A DNA stretch of 64,000 bases from Halobellus captivus. Its GTDB lineage: Archaea > Halobacteriota > Halobacteria > Halobacteriales > Haloferacaceae. Below are positions 17,630 through 26,223 of the stretch, piece after piece. Each line of letters opens with the position of its first letter. Position 1 is the stretch's first letter. Location of the stretch: contig NZ_RDQE01000010.1 in assembly GCF_003697845.1 (NCBI RefSeq), positions 110,622 to 174,621 on the forward strand. The letters run 5' to 3'. The notes below the pieces were generated by a model, which saw only the letters and a program-made list of their open reading frames with translations, was not told the origin of the DNA and made no database searches. The translations under genes and the position numbers were made by a program.

Positions 17630-18721
17630 ATGTCGGACGACATCCCGACGGACGAGACCGACTCCGCCGACGGCGGAGCGATCGAACCCGGGCGGATCGA
17701 ACGGATCGCGGTCGTCGGCGCGGGAACGATGGGCCACGGGATCGCGGCGGCGCTGGCCGGCGACGGCCGGTTCGTGACGGTGTACGACGTCGACGAGGAC
17801 GCGCTGGACGCGGCGCGCGTGGCGATCGAGGACGCGGTCGCGACGCTCGTCGACCACGAGGGACACGACCTCGAGGACGCCGATCGGGTGCTGGGGTCGA
17901 TCGCGTACGACTCGACGCTTTCGACCACGGTCGCCGACGCCGACCTCGTGATCGAGGCCGTCCCGGAGGACGAGTCGATAAAGCGGGACGTCCTCGGACG
18001 GATCGAACGCGCGGCCCCGCCGCATGCGGTCATCGCGACCAACACGTCGTCGTTCTCGATCACGCGGCTCGCCGACGCGTTGGAACGCCCCGAGCGGTTC
18101 CTCGGGACCCACTGGTTCCACCCGCCGCACATCGTCCCGGTCGTCGAGATCGTCCGCGGGGAGGCGACCGCCGACGGGCCGGTCCGGGCCGTCGAGACGC
18201 TGCTCGAGGACGCGGGCAAGACCCCGGTCGTCGTCGAGAAGGACGTTCCGGGGTTCATCGGCAACCGCATACAGTCCGCGATGGCACGCGAGGCGTGGGC
18301 GCTGCTCGAGGAGGGCGTCGCGAGCGCGGAGGACATCGACAAGGCCGTCAAGGGAACGTTCGGGTTCCGGCTCCCCGCCCTCGGCGTCTTCGAGAAGGGG
18401 GACCACTCCGGACTCGACGTCCACGCGAAGGTCCTCGACGAGCTGCTCGGGGAGATAAACCGCGATACGTCGCCGTCGGCCGCGCTGACGGACCTGGTCG
18501 ATGACGGACGATACGGCGTCAAGACCGGGCAGGGGGTCTACGACTGGTCGGACGTGGACGTTCCGGCGGCGACCGAGGACCGCGACCGGCAACTGCTCTC
18601 GTTGCTCTCGGTGTACGAGGAACGCGAGCGCCCGGCACCGAGGACCGGATCGGCGGATGACCCGGCGGACGACCCGACGGGTCCCGACGATCCGGACGGG
18701 GAAACGTCCGACGACCGCTAG
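17630..18721 (+). CDS. 3-hydroxyacyl-CoA dehydrogenase
   Basis: A 363-residue NAD-dependent enzyme with both standard domains. The N-terminal Rossmann part has VVGAGTMGHGIA, an Asp after strand 2 (YDVDED), ATNTSSFSIT and the catalytic His in GTHWFHPPH with the partner Glu in VPVVEIVRG. The C-terminal helical domain has PGFIGNRIQ and YGVKTGQGVYDW. The tail beyond residue 320 is Pro/Asp rich. It oxidises a 3-hydroxyacyl-CoA in beta-oxidation-like pathways. The start at 17630 is supported by GGTTATCC at -27. Its stop overlaps by four bases the stop of the convergent SDR gene. A second member lies at 31.3-32.3 kb. Confidence 0.93.
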   Translation: MSDDIPTDETDSADGGAIEPGRIERIAVVGAGTMGHGIAAALAGDGRFVTVYDVDEDALDAARVAIEDAVATLVDHEGHDLEDADRVLGSIAYDSTLSTTVADADLVIEAVPEDESIKRDVLGRIERAAPPHAVIATNTSSFSITRLADALERPERFLGTHWFHPPHIVPVVEIVRGEATADGPVRAVETLLEDAGKTPVVVEKDVPGFIGNRIQSAMAREAWALLEEGVASAEDIDKAVKGTFGFRLPALGVFEKGDHSGLDVHAKVLDELLGEINRDTSPSAALTDLVDDGRYGVKTGQGVYDWSDVDVPAATEDRDRQLLSLLSVYEERERPAPRTGSADDPADDPTGPDDPDGETSDDR

Positions 18722-19497
18722 TAAGTCACCTTTCCACCGCTGACGTTCACGCTCTGGCCGATGACTCGGTCCGCGGCCGTCGAACAGAGGTACGCGACCG
18801 TTCGGGCGACGTCCTCCGGCTGGACGAACTCGTTCCGCGGGCTCTTCGCCCGTTTCTCGTCCGCGACCGTCTCGGCGGACACTCCCCTCGCGTCCGCCTC
18901 GCGTTCGATCACGCGATCGATCCGGGGACCGGCGACGGAGCCCGGACAGACCGCGTTCGCGTTGACGTCGTGTGGCCCGCCCTCGACGGCGAGCGTCCGC
19001 GTGAGCCCCAAGAGGCCGCTCTTGGAGGCGGTGTACGGGCTGCGCTGCGGGACAGGGCGTTTCCCCGACGCAGAGGAGATGTTGACGATCCGGCCGTAGC
19101 CGCGGGACTTCATCCCGCCGACCAGCTCCCGCGACATGAGGAACGCCCCGCGGAGGTTGACCCCGAGCGTGGCGTCCCACTCCTCCGCGGTCACGTCCTC
19201 GACGTCCTTCGTCGGGCCCGCGATGCCGGCGTTGTTTACCAGCACGTCTATCGCGCCGAACGCCTCTTCGGCGGTCTCGACGGCGTCCCGCACGCTCGTC
19301 TCGTCGCTCACGTCGGCGTCCACCGCCAGCGCCCGCACGCCGTACTCCTCGAGTTCGGCCACCGTCTCAGCCATGCCGTCGGCGTCGATGTCGGCGACGA
19401 CGACGTCGAGTCCCTGCGACGCGAGTTCCGTACAGATCGCGCGCCCGATCCCTCGCCCGCCGCCCGTCACCAACGCGGTGTCTCCGATGATCTCCAT
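18718..19497 (-). CDS. Short-chain dehydrogenase/reductase
   Basis: A 259-residue classical SDR. TGGGRGIGR (residues 11-19) binds the cofactor, DADVSD and NNAGIAG are conserved, and the catalytic Ser, Tyr and Lys are in NISSASGKR and YTASKSG. The Asp at the end of strand 2 (VADIDADG) favours NAD over NADP. It likely oxidises a sugar, a deoxy-keto acid or a beta-hydroxy compound of the island; FabG-like and sugar dehydrogenase roles are both possible. The gene is divergent from the D-2-hydroxyacid dehydrogenase and overlaps its convergent neighbour by four bases. Confidence 0.93.
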   Translation of the reverse strand: MEIIGDTALVTGGGRGIGRAICTELASQGLDVVVADIDADGMAETVAELEEYGVRALAVDADVSDETSVRDAVETAEEAFGAIDVLVNNAGIAGPTKDVEDVTAEEWDATLGVNLRGAFLMSRELVGGMKSRGYGRIVNISSASGKRPVPQRSPYTASKSGLLGLTRTLAVEGGPHDVNANAVCPGSVAGPRIDRVIEREADARGVSAETVADEKRAKSPRNEFVQPEDVARTVAYLCSTAADRVIGQSVNVSGGKVTY

Positions 19498-19633
19498 GCG
19501 GCGACGGGTACGGCGCCACTCGGTATAGTTGTAGGGTCCTCGGACGCGTGGCGATCGAGGGCGACGATCGCGACGACCGACGGTAGGCTCGGCAAGGCAA
19601 CGCTTTAACTACTCGGACGAGGAGGGATAGCAC

Positions 19634-20581
19634 ATGACGACCGTCGTCGTTCGACACGACCTGCCGATCCACGAGACGCTCGAGGGAACGCGTGACGGAC
19701 TCACGGTCCGGACCGCACGCGACACGGAGGAGACCAAAGCGCGGTTGGTCGACGCCGACGCGCTGGTGATCAACCCGGCGAGCTGGGACGACGCCCTCCT
19801 CGACGCCCTCGACGAGGGCGACTGGGTCCAGGCGACGAGCACCGGCTACGCCGCGTTCCCCGTCGAGGCGTTCCGCGAGCGGGGGATCACGTTCACGAAC
19901 GCGACCGGCAACTACGGATCGCCCGTCGCCGACCACGTGTTCGCGCTCGCGTTAGGTCTCGCGAGGGGGCTCCCGACGTTCCTCGACGAGCAGCGCGAGC
20001 GGAACTGGGACCGGACGAAGGGGGGCGAGCTGATCGACCTCGACGGCCGGACGCTGACCGTGGTCGGGATGGGCGACATCGGCGAGTCGGTCGCCCGCCG
20101 CGGGCTGGGGTTCGGCATGGACGTGTACGGCACGAAGCGGACGCCCGACGAGTACGACGGCGTGCTCCCCGCCGACCGCGTCCTCGAGCCGTCCGCGCTC
20201 GATCGGGCGATCGGCGAGACGGAGGTCCTCGCGCTCACCGTCCCGCTCACCGAGGAGACCCGACACCTCGTGGACCGCTCGACGTTCGAGACGCTCCCGG
20301 ACACCGCGTTCCTGATCAACGTCGCGCGCGGGCCGGTCGTCGACCAGGAGGCGCTGATCGAGGCGCTGGAGACCGGACGGATCGCCGGCGCGGGGCTCGA
20401 CGTCTTCGACCCCGAACCGCTGCCGGAGTCGTCGCCGCTCTGGGACCTCGACAACGCGATCATCACGCCGCACGTGGGCGGCCGGTCGCGGGACTTCGTC
20501 GACCGGTTCGTCGACCTCTTCCTCCACAACTTCGACCGGCGTCGGGACGGCGACGGCGAACTGAGAAACCGGATCGCCTGA
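19634..20581 (+). CDS. D-2-hydroxyacid dehydrogenase
   Basis: A 315-residue NAD(P)-dependent enzyme of the D-isomer family. The cofactor loop is VGMGDIGESVARR, the catalytic triad is represented by Arg in NVARGPVVD, Glu in DVFDPEPLP and His in ITPHVGG, and the substrate-loop motif is TGNYGSPVADH. The family includes the D-2-hydroxyacid dehydrogenase characterised in Haloferax. It could reduce or oxidise glyoxylate, hydroxypyruvate or a branched 2-keto acid produced by the aldolases here. CTTTAACT at 19603-19610 is at -27. It converges on the LarA-like gene. Confidence 0.93.
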   Translation: MTTVVVRHDLPIHETLEGTRDGLTVRTARDTEETKARLVDADALVINPASWDDALLDALDEGDWVQATSTGYAAFPVEAFRERGITFTNATGNYGSPVADHVFALALGLARGLPTFLDEQRERNWDRTKGGELIDLDGRTLTVVGMGDIGESVARRGLGFGMDVYGTKRTPDEYDGVLPADRVLEPSALDRAIGETEVLALTVPLTEETRHLVDRSTFETLPDTAFLINVARGPVVDQEALIEALETGRIAGAGLDVFDPEPLPESSPLWDLDNAIITPHVGGRSRDFVDRFVDLFLHNFDRRRDGDGELRNRIA

Positions 20582-20599
20582 TCGGCCGACTCGACGAAC

Positions 20600-21961
20600 T
20601 CAGTCCGATTCCGCCGAGGACGGCGACGGTGCCGCGAGGTCCCCGTCGTCGAGCTCGACGGGCTCGGGCTCGGAGACGACCCGCAGGTCGTCCCGGTCGC
20701 GGGCGTCCTCGATCAGCGCCTCCGAGGCGTACAGCCGCTCGACGTTCATCGTGTCGGTCGCGCGGAGCAGTCGGACCTCACCCGGCTCCCGGACGCCCAC
20801 CGTCGACAGGCAGGCGACGATCCCCGCCCAGTCGGTCTCGACCGTCGCCGGGATCCGGGCGTTCTCGACGCTCCCGGCGGTCACGGTATTGATCACCGTG
20901 TCCTCGACGTCCAGGTCCGCGAGCAGGTCGCGGTGGACGAAGTCCGCCTGCCCGACGCCGGTGCCGTTGCCGTGTGAGGCCGGCGTCAGCGACCGGGTGT
21001 AGATCCGACGAACGAACGGCGTTTCCGGCGAGGGCTCGTTGAAGGGGAGGATCCGCCCGGTGACGTTCGTGTCCATGCCGGAGCCGCTGACGTCCTTGCC
21101 CATGCGATCGAACACCACCACGTCGAGGTCGTCGAAGGGGAGCTGGGGGAGCCGCTCGTAGGCGACCTCCAGCAGCTCGGCCTCGCGGTCGAGGAAGCCG
21201 GACGCGGGCACCCCCTCGATGACGGTCGTGTCGTCGCGCTGGTCCTCCACGACCGCTACGCCCCCCACGACGGGAAGCGCGTCGAGGAGTATCTCGGTGA
21301 TCTCGGGGATCATGTTCCGGAAGCTCCAGTCGAGCGCCCACTCGTGGGCGGTCTTCGCGCCCCGCTGTTTCCCCATCCCGATGACGAGCATCTTCGAGAG
21401 CCCGCTCTCGACGTCGCCCGCGAACATCGTGTGGGGTTTGATCCGGTTGACCGGCAGGATGGCGTCCGCCGCGACCGCGTTCGCGTCGGCGTACACGGGG
21501 ACGTCGCGGTCGGCGGTGCGTCCGACGACCTCCACCTCCATCGTCGCCCGGATCTCACAGCCGACGTTCGACTCCGTGACCCCGTAGGAGGCCAGCACCT
21601 CGCGTTGTCCCTCGGCGGTCGCGCCGCCGTGGCTCCCCATCGCGGGGAAGACGAACGGGTCGTAGCCGCGCGCTTTGACCCCCTCCACGGTCCCGCGGAC
21701 GAGCGCCTCCAGGTTCGCGATCCCCCGACTGCCGGCGCCGACGGCGACCTCGCCGCCGTCCGGAACGTCCTCGAACGGGAGGTCGTCAACGGCCGCGGCC
21801 GCGCGGGACTCGATCTCGTCCGCCGGGATCGGGTCGGTCTCCCACACCTGCTCTATCACGCCGAGCGGCGGAAGACTCCGGTCCCCACAGACGTTCCGTA
21901 TCGTTTCCTCCGGGACGACCCGCCGATCGTCGACGGGATCGACCGCCGCGTTCTGGTCCAT
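20600..21961 (-). CDS. LarA-like (DUF2088) lactate racemase domain protein
   Basis: A 453-residue protein related to nickel-pincer lactate racemase LarA. MGSHGGATAEGQ aligns with the first catalytic His motif and RIKPHTMFAGDVESGLSK gives the second His and a Lys at the position that carries the cofactor in LarA. This suggests racemisation or epimerisation of a 2-hydroxy acid. No larB, larC or larE genes for cofactor synthesis are visible in the window, so they must be elsewhere or the cofactor may differ. A minus-strand TTTAATATCC at 21981-21990 is at -27. The next gene is an enolase-superfamily dehydratase on the other strand. Confidence 0.82.
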   Translation of the reverse strand: MDQNAAVDPVDDRRVVPEETIRNVCGDRSLPPLGVIEQVWETDPIPADEIESRAAAAVDDLPFEDVPDGGEVAVGAGSRGIANLEALVRGTVEGVKARGYDPFVFPAMGSHGGATAEGQREVLASYGVTESNVGCEIRATMEVEVVGRTADRDVPVYADANAVAADAILPVNRIKPHTMFAGDVESGLSKMLVIGMGKQRGAKTAHEWALDWSFRNMIPEITEILLDALPVVGGVAVVEDQRDDTTVIEGVPASGFLDREAELLEVAYERLPQLPFDDLDVVVFDRMGKDVSGSGMDTNVTGRILPFNEPSPETPFVRRIYTRSLTPASHGNGTGVGQADFVHRDLLADLDVEDTVINTVTAGSVENARIPATVETDWAGIVACLSTVGVREPGEVRLLRATDTMNVERLYASEALIEDARDRDDLRVVSEPEPVELDDGDLAAPSPSSAESD

Positions 21962-22109
21962 GTCCGATCCTGTCGCAGCCGGATATTAAACTCTCTCCCG
22001 GTCTCGGCCGTCACCTCGTTCCTCGCGGGCGGGAACGAAACCGGAAACTCACCGAGGGGGACCCGCCAGTACCACCGGTTTTATGTGAGTCTCCGGGAAC
22101 GGTTTCGGT

Positions 22110-23348
22110 ATGCGGATAACTGACGTACGAGGCCATGCACTGTCCTCACCGATCGAACCGCCGCAGACTCGCGATTTCCACGGCGGGAAGCGCCGACTGC
22201 TGAAACGGGACGTCGTGCTCGTCGTCGTCGAGACGGCCGACGGCGAGGTCGGATTCGCGCCCGCCGGAGCGAGCAGCTCCGCGATGCGCGAGTACTTCGA
22301 GGGCGACTCGCAGGCCACGTTCGCCGACCTCGTGGAGGGACCGATCGCCGACGCCTTGGAGGGGGAGACGGTCGACGCGGTGACGGACGCCCACGACCTG
22401 ATCGACGCGACCGACCTCCCCGAGCGAGCCCGCCACGAGGCGGCGTCCGCGATCGACGTCGCGCTGTACGATCTCCGGGGCAAGCGGGCGGGCGCGCCGA
22501 TCTACGAGCTGTTGTGCGAGGAGTACGGCACCGAGCCCGACACGCGGTTGCCGATGTACGCCAGCGCGGGGATGTACATGGATCCGGAGGGGTACGCCGA
22601 GCAGGCGCGGATCATCGACGAGCTCGGCTTCTTCGGGTACAAGTATCGACCCGGGATCGGTCCCGAGGGGGACCTCGAGACGATCGACCGGCTCGTCGAC
22701 GCGGTCGACCGGACGGAGATCATGCTCGACTCCCACACGTGGTGGAAGCTCGAGGGAGGGGCGTACGGCCCCGAGACGACCGCCGACATCGTGGAGTACG
22801 CGGGCGAGAAGGGGGCCTATTGGGTCGAGGAGCCCGTGGCACCCGACGACTACGACGGGTACGTCGAGCTGAGCGAACTCGGCGTTCCGCTGGCGGGCGG
22901 CGAGAGCGAGGAGTCCCCGGCGGGGCTCCTCGAGCTCGGACGCACCGGCGCGGTCGACTTCCTCCAGGGCGACGTGCGCCACCACCGCGGCTACACCGGC
23001 TGCGCGGAGGCGATCGAGTTCTGTCGGGGACGGGGCGTCGAGTTCGTCCCCCACAACTTCGGCACGTGGCTCGGGCTGATCGCGAACGCCCACCTGGTCG
23101 CCGCGGCACCGGAGGTCGACCTCCTGGAGTACCCGGTCTTCGAGGACGACCCCGCACTCGATTCCGAGGAGGATCCCGGGATGTACCCCTTCGACCTGGC
23201 GTTCGACGTCATCGAGGAGACCGTCGACGTCGACGACGGGAAGCTGAGCGTTCCGGACGGTCCCGGCCTCGGGGTGACCGTCGACCTCGACGTGATCGAG
23301 GAGTACCCGCCGACCGAGGGCGCGTGGACCGAGTTCATCTACGACTAG
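22110..23348 (+). CDS. Enolase-superfamily protein B
   Basis: A 412-residue member with a KYR motif (FGYKYRPG) in place of KxK, metal ligands in MLDSH, WVEEP and GGESE, and a His-containing PHNFGTW. An Asp appears in QGDVRHHRG. The N-terminal cap has RDFHGGKRRLLKRD, the mobile loop that contacts substrate. Arg in place of the second Lys leaves one Lys base, fitting a dehydratase acting on a sugar acid of one configuration. GTTTTATG at 22078-22085 is at -27 of the ATG. It is transcribed alone and followed by a small membrane protein on the other strand. Confidence 0.88.
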   Translation: MRITDVRGHALSSPIEPPQTRDFHGGKRRLLKRDVVLVVVETADGEVGFAPAGASSSAMREYFEGDSQATFADLVEGPIADALEGETVDAVTDAHDLIDATDLPERARHEAASAIDVALYDLRGKRAGAPIYELLCEEYGTEPDTRLPMYASAGMYMDPEGYAEQARIIDELGFFGYKYRPGIGPEGDLETIDRLVDAVDRTEIMLDSHTWWKLEGGAYGPETTADIVEYAGEKGAYWVEEPVAPDDYDGYVELSELGVPLAGGESEESPAGLLELGRTGAVDFLQGDVRHHRGYTGCAEAIEFCRGRGVEFVPHNFGTWLGLIANAHLVAAAPEVDLLEYPVFEDDPALDSEEDPGMYPFDLAFDVIEETVDVDDGKLSVPDGPGLGVTVDLDVIEEYPPTEGAWTEFIYD

Positions 23349-23390
23349 TCCCCGAGCCTCATCGCTTCGATTCCGAACGCCTCGAACGCT

Positions 23391-23594
23391 TCAGGACGAC
23401 TCCCAGCGTTCGGGCGCGACGCCGGCGAACGCCACGATCCGCGGGTACGCGACGCCGACTGCGACCGCGACGGCGACGCCGACGTAGAGCGGGAGATCGT
23501 ATCCGGCCCGTTCGATCCCGTCGACGACGACGAGGATCGCCCCGATCATCACCAGGTAGTGTAACAGGAGGTACGGGAAGTTGCCTCGGTCCAT
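23391..23594 (-). CDS. Small two-helix membrane protein
   Basis: A 67-residue hydrophobic protein with two membrane helices (about residues 7-25 and 33-53, rich in Val/Ala) and a charged end. I do not recognise a family. Base composition matches its neighbours and a TTTTGC-containing stretch lies near -27, so it is probably a real gene. It lies downstream of the UxuA-like gene on the same strand, 57 bases after that gene's end, so it may be co-transcribed. Confidence 0.6.
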   Translation of the reverse strand: MDRGNFPYLLLHYLVMIGAILVVVDGIERAGYDLPLYVGVAVAVAVGVAYPRIVAFAGVAPERWESS

Positions 23595-23651
23595 GGGTGG
23601 ACTCGAACGCCCCGAAGCAAAACGGTGTCGGCAGGACCGGGTTCCCGACCG

Positions 23652-24722
23652 TTATTCCGCGATCGCGCCCTTGAGGAGTCCGCGGAGGTAGCCCGCGGTG
23701 AACCCTCGGGCCCGGTGGCCCCAGTCGGTGTCGTCGCGCATCTCGGGGACGTGGTCCGGGATGACGATCCCGTCGAATCCGGTGTCGATCAGGGTCCGCA
23801 TCACCTCGAACTCGTCGTAGTTCCCGCAGTCGACGAACGTCTCGTTGAACGACTCGGCCGTCCCCTCCACGTCCCGGAAGTGGACGAACACGACGTCGCC
23901 GCGCTCGCCGAACTCGCGGACGACGTCGACCACGCTGACTCCCATCTCGGAGAAACAGCCGAGACAGAGCTTCAGTCCGTGATTGTCGCTCGGCACCGCG
24001 TCCATCGCCCGGCGGAAGCTCTCCACGTTCCTGAACAGCCGCGGAATGCCGCCGATCGACTCGATGTTCGGGGGGTCGATGGGATGGAGCGCGAGGGTGA
24101 CGCCGGCCTCCTCGGCGACCGGCAGGACCTCGCGGAGGAACCCCTCGTAGTTCTCCCACAGCTCCGCTTCGGTGTACTCGCGGTCGAGCGCGGGGTCGCC
24201 CGCGTCCTCGACGTCGGACAGCTCGAAGCTCGTTCCCTCGGCGTCGCCGCGCAGCGGGACGGTTCCGGTCCGCATCGGCACCACGCCTCGGGGGTTCCAC
24301 TGGTAGCCGAGAACCGGCAGGCCGGCCTCACCCATGTTCCTGAGGAGCGTCTTGATCGATTCGAGCTGTTTCTCCGCGCCCGGCCGGCCGAACTTGATGT
24401 CGCCGTAACAGTTGTACCCGAGCGTGTGGATCCCGGCGAGTCGAACGTCGTGGGCGGCACACGCTGCCACGAGCGACTCCAAGTACTCGACCGAAGGGAC
24501 GTCGTCGGGCCCGAGCGGGAGCCGCCGGTCCGTCTCCGTGCGGTCGCTCTCGTCGGCGAAGATGTCGCCGCCGGTCCCGCCACCGGGCTCGGTCGGGTTG
24601 ACGAAGACGTCGCTCACGCCCAACTGGCGGACGTACTGGAGGCGTTCGTCCGAGAGCGTGTTCGTCCGGAAGCCGACGCGCGGCCCCGGGGGTGTCCGGT
24701 CTCTGCTATCTGACTGATCCAT
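23652..24722 (-). CDS. UxuA (mannonate dehydratase) family protein, copy 2
   Basis: A 356-residue paralog of the gene at 6.0-7.1 kb, sharing VGFRTNTLSDERL, GYQWNPRGVVPMRT, TLALHPIDPPN, GIPRLFRNVESF, LKLCLGCFSEMG, FVHFRDVEGT and VIPDHVPEM. The metal ligands (His, Cys, His, Asp) are all kept, so it should be active. Two copies in one island suggest two substrates or two regulons. TATACC at 24747-24753 on the minus strand is at about -27. Upstream is a divergent enolase-superfamily gene. Confidence 0.85.
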   Translation of the reverse strand: MDQSDSRDRTPPGPRVGFRTNTLSDERLQYVRQLGVSDVFVNPTEPGGGTGGDIFADESDRTETDRRLPLGPDDVPSVEYLESLVAACAAHDVRLAGIHTLGYNCYGDIKFGRPGAEKQLESIKTLLRNMGEAGLPVLGYQWNPRGVVPMRTGTVPLRGDAEGTSFELSDVEDAGDPALDREYTEAELWENYEGFLREVLPVAEEAGVTLALHPIDPPNIESIGGIPRLFRNVESFRRAMDAVPSDNHGLKLCLGCFSEMGVSVVDVVREFGERGDVVFVHFRDVEGTAESFNETFVDCGNYDEFEVMRTLIDTGFDGIVIPDHVPEMRDDTDWGHRARGFTAGYLRGLLKGAIAE

Positions 24723-24884
24723 ACGTCACCGTGTCGAAAGGACGGGTATAGGCGTTTCGGTGGGTACGGATACTGGCCGTTGGTCGCGGATCCCGCCCGC
24801 TCACGCGGGACTGACCGCGTCGATCCGCGGCAGTGGTGTCGATCCGCGACGGTGGCGTCGATCCGCGGGGGCGGAGACGACAGC

Positions 24885-24890
24885 TTTAAT
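24885..24890 (+). promoter_or_regulatory. TATA-like box before enolase-superfamily gene C
   Basis: TTTAAT stands 39-44 bases before the ATG at 24929, predicting a short leader of about 15 bases rather than a leaderless message. Confidence 0.35.
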
Positions 24891-24928
24891 CCGTCCGGTT
24901 GAAACGCGTCAACACGAGCCACCCGACC

Positions 24929-26161
24929 ATGTACGAGGACTTTGCCACCAAGCTGGCGACGACGATGTGGGGCGATTACGACCGGACCCCCGAACGCGAC
25001 ACGGAGAGCCCCGAGATAACCGACGTCGACACGGTCGTCGTCGACGGGAACTTCCCGTGGACGATCGTGACGATCGAGACCGACGCGGGCGTGACGGGGA
25101 TCGGCGAGGCGTACCCCTCGCCCGGCGTCCACGAGATCATCACCGACTACCTCCGACCGGTCCTGGTGGGCGAGAACCCGCTCGACGTCGAGCGGCTCTA
25201 CCACCTGATGCGCGAGAGCCTCTCCGGCCGCGGGTCCCAGCAGGGGGTCGCGACGATCGCGATAAGCGGCGTCGAGCTCGCGCTGTGGGACACCGCGGGA
25301 AAGGCGCTCGACCAGCCCGTCTACCAGCTGCTCGGCGGGAAGATGCGCGACGAGGTGCGGATCTACGCGGACTGTCACGCCGGTGAGTCCATGATCGACG
25401 CCGCGATCGAGGGGCAACGTCGGGAGACGTACCGGCCGGAGGCGTACGCCGAGGAGGCCCGGGACGCGGTCGACGAGGGGTTCGACCTCATCAAGTTCGA
25501 CCTCGACGTCCCGTCCGGACACGAGATCGGGACGAAGTCCCGCCACCTCACCGGCCCCGAGGTCGAACACAAGCGGCGGCTGGTGGCGGCCGTCGCGGAG
25601 GAGGTCGGCGACGAGGCCGAGTTCGCGTTCGACCTCCACTGGAACTTCAACCGCGAGTCGGCCAAACGGGTCTGTGACGCGGTCGAGGAGTACGACCCCG
25701 TCTGGATCGAGGACCCGCTGCCGCCGGAAAACACGGAGGCGATGGCGAACTTCGCGGCGAAGGTCGACGTGCCGGTCCTGACCGGCGAGAACCGATACGG
25801 CCGTCACGGCTTCCGTGACCTCCTCGAGACGGGCGCGGTCGACTTCGTCGCCCCGGACACCCCGAAGACGGGCGGGATCGCGGAGACGAAGAAGATCGGC
25901 GACCTCGCGGACACCTACTACTGCGCGCTCGCCCCGCACAACATCGGGAGTCCCGTCGCGACGATGGCGGGCGTCCACGTCGGCGCGACCGTCCCGAACT
26001 TCCTCGCGCTGGAGTTCCACGCCCGCGACGTCCCGTGGTGGGAGGACATGGTCGAGCGATCCGAGCCGCTGATCCAGGACGGACGGATCCGCGTGCCCGA
26101 TTCGCCCGGTCTGGGCATCGAGCTCGACTGGGACGTCGTCGAGGAGCACCGCAAGCACTGA
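24929..26161 (+). CDS. Enolase-superfamily sugar-acid dehydratase C (gluconate/xylonate dehydratase-like)
   Basis: A 410-residue protein resembling the haloarchaeal gluconate and xylonate/arabinoate dehydratases (GnaD, XacD), as far as I recall them: VVVDGNFPWTIV near the start, GENPLDVERLY, LIKFDLDVPSG (KxD motif), FDLHW, WIEDPLPPEN, GENRYGRHG, DTPKTGG and APHNIGSPVATMA. Dehydration of an aldonate to 2-keto-3-deoxy acid is the likely reaction. It begins with a longer N-terminal tail typical of this group. The ATG at 24929 is preferred over an in-frame alternative start 30 bases earlier. Of the five enolase-superfamily genes here, its role is the easiest to infer. Confidence 0.88.
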   Translation: MYEDFATKLATTMWGDYDRTPERDTESPEITDVDTVVVDGNFPWTIVTIETDAGVTGIGEAYPSPGVHEIITDYLRPVLVGENPLDVERLYHLMRESLSGRGSQQGVATIAISGVELALWDTAGKALDQPVYQLLGGKMRDEVRIYADCHAGESMIDAAIEGQRRETYRPEAYAEEARDAVDEGFDLIKFDLDVPSGHEIGTKSRHLTGPEVEHKRRLVAAVAEEVGDEAEFAFDLHWNFNRESAKRVCDAVEEYDPVWIEDPLPPENTEAMANFAAKVDVPVLTGENRYGRHGFRDLLETGAVDFVAPDTPKTGGIAETKKIGDLADTYYCALAPHNIGSPVATMAGVHVGATVPNFLALEFHARDVPWWEDMVERSEPLIQDGRIRVPDSPGLGIELDWDVVEEHRKH

Positions 26162-26223
26162 CCCCGGACGCGGGCTCGCCCCCGTCTCCCCTCTCGGTCG
26201 CTCACCGCCGGTCGCGCGTCCGC

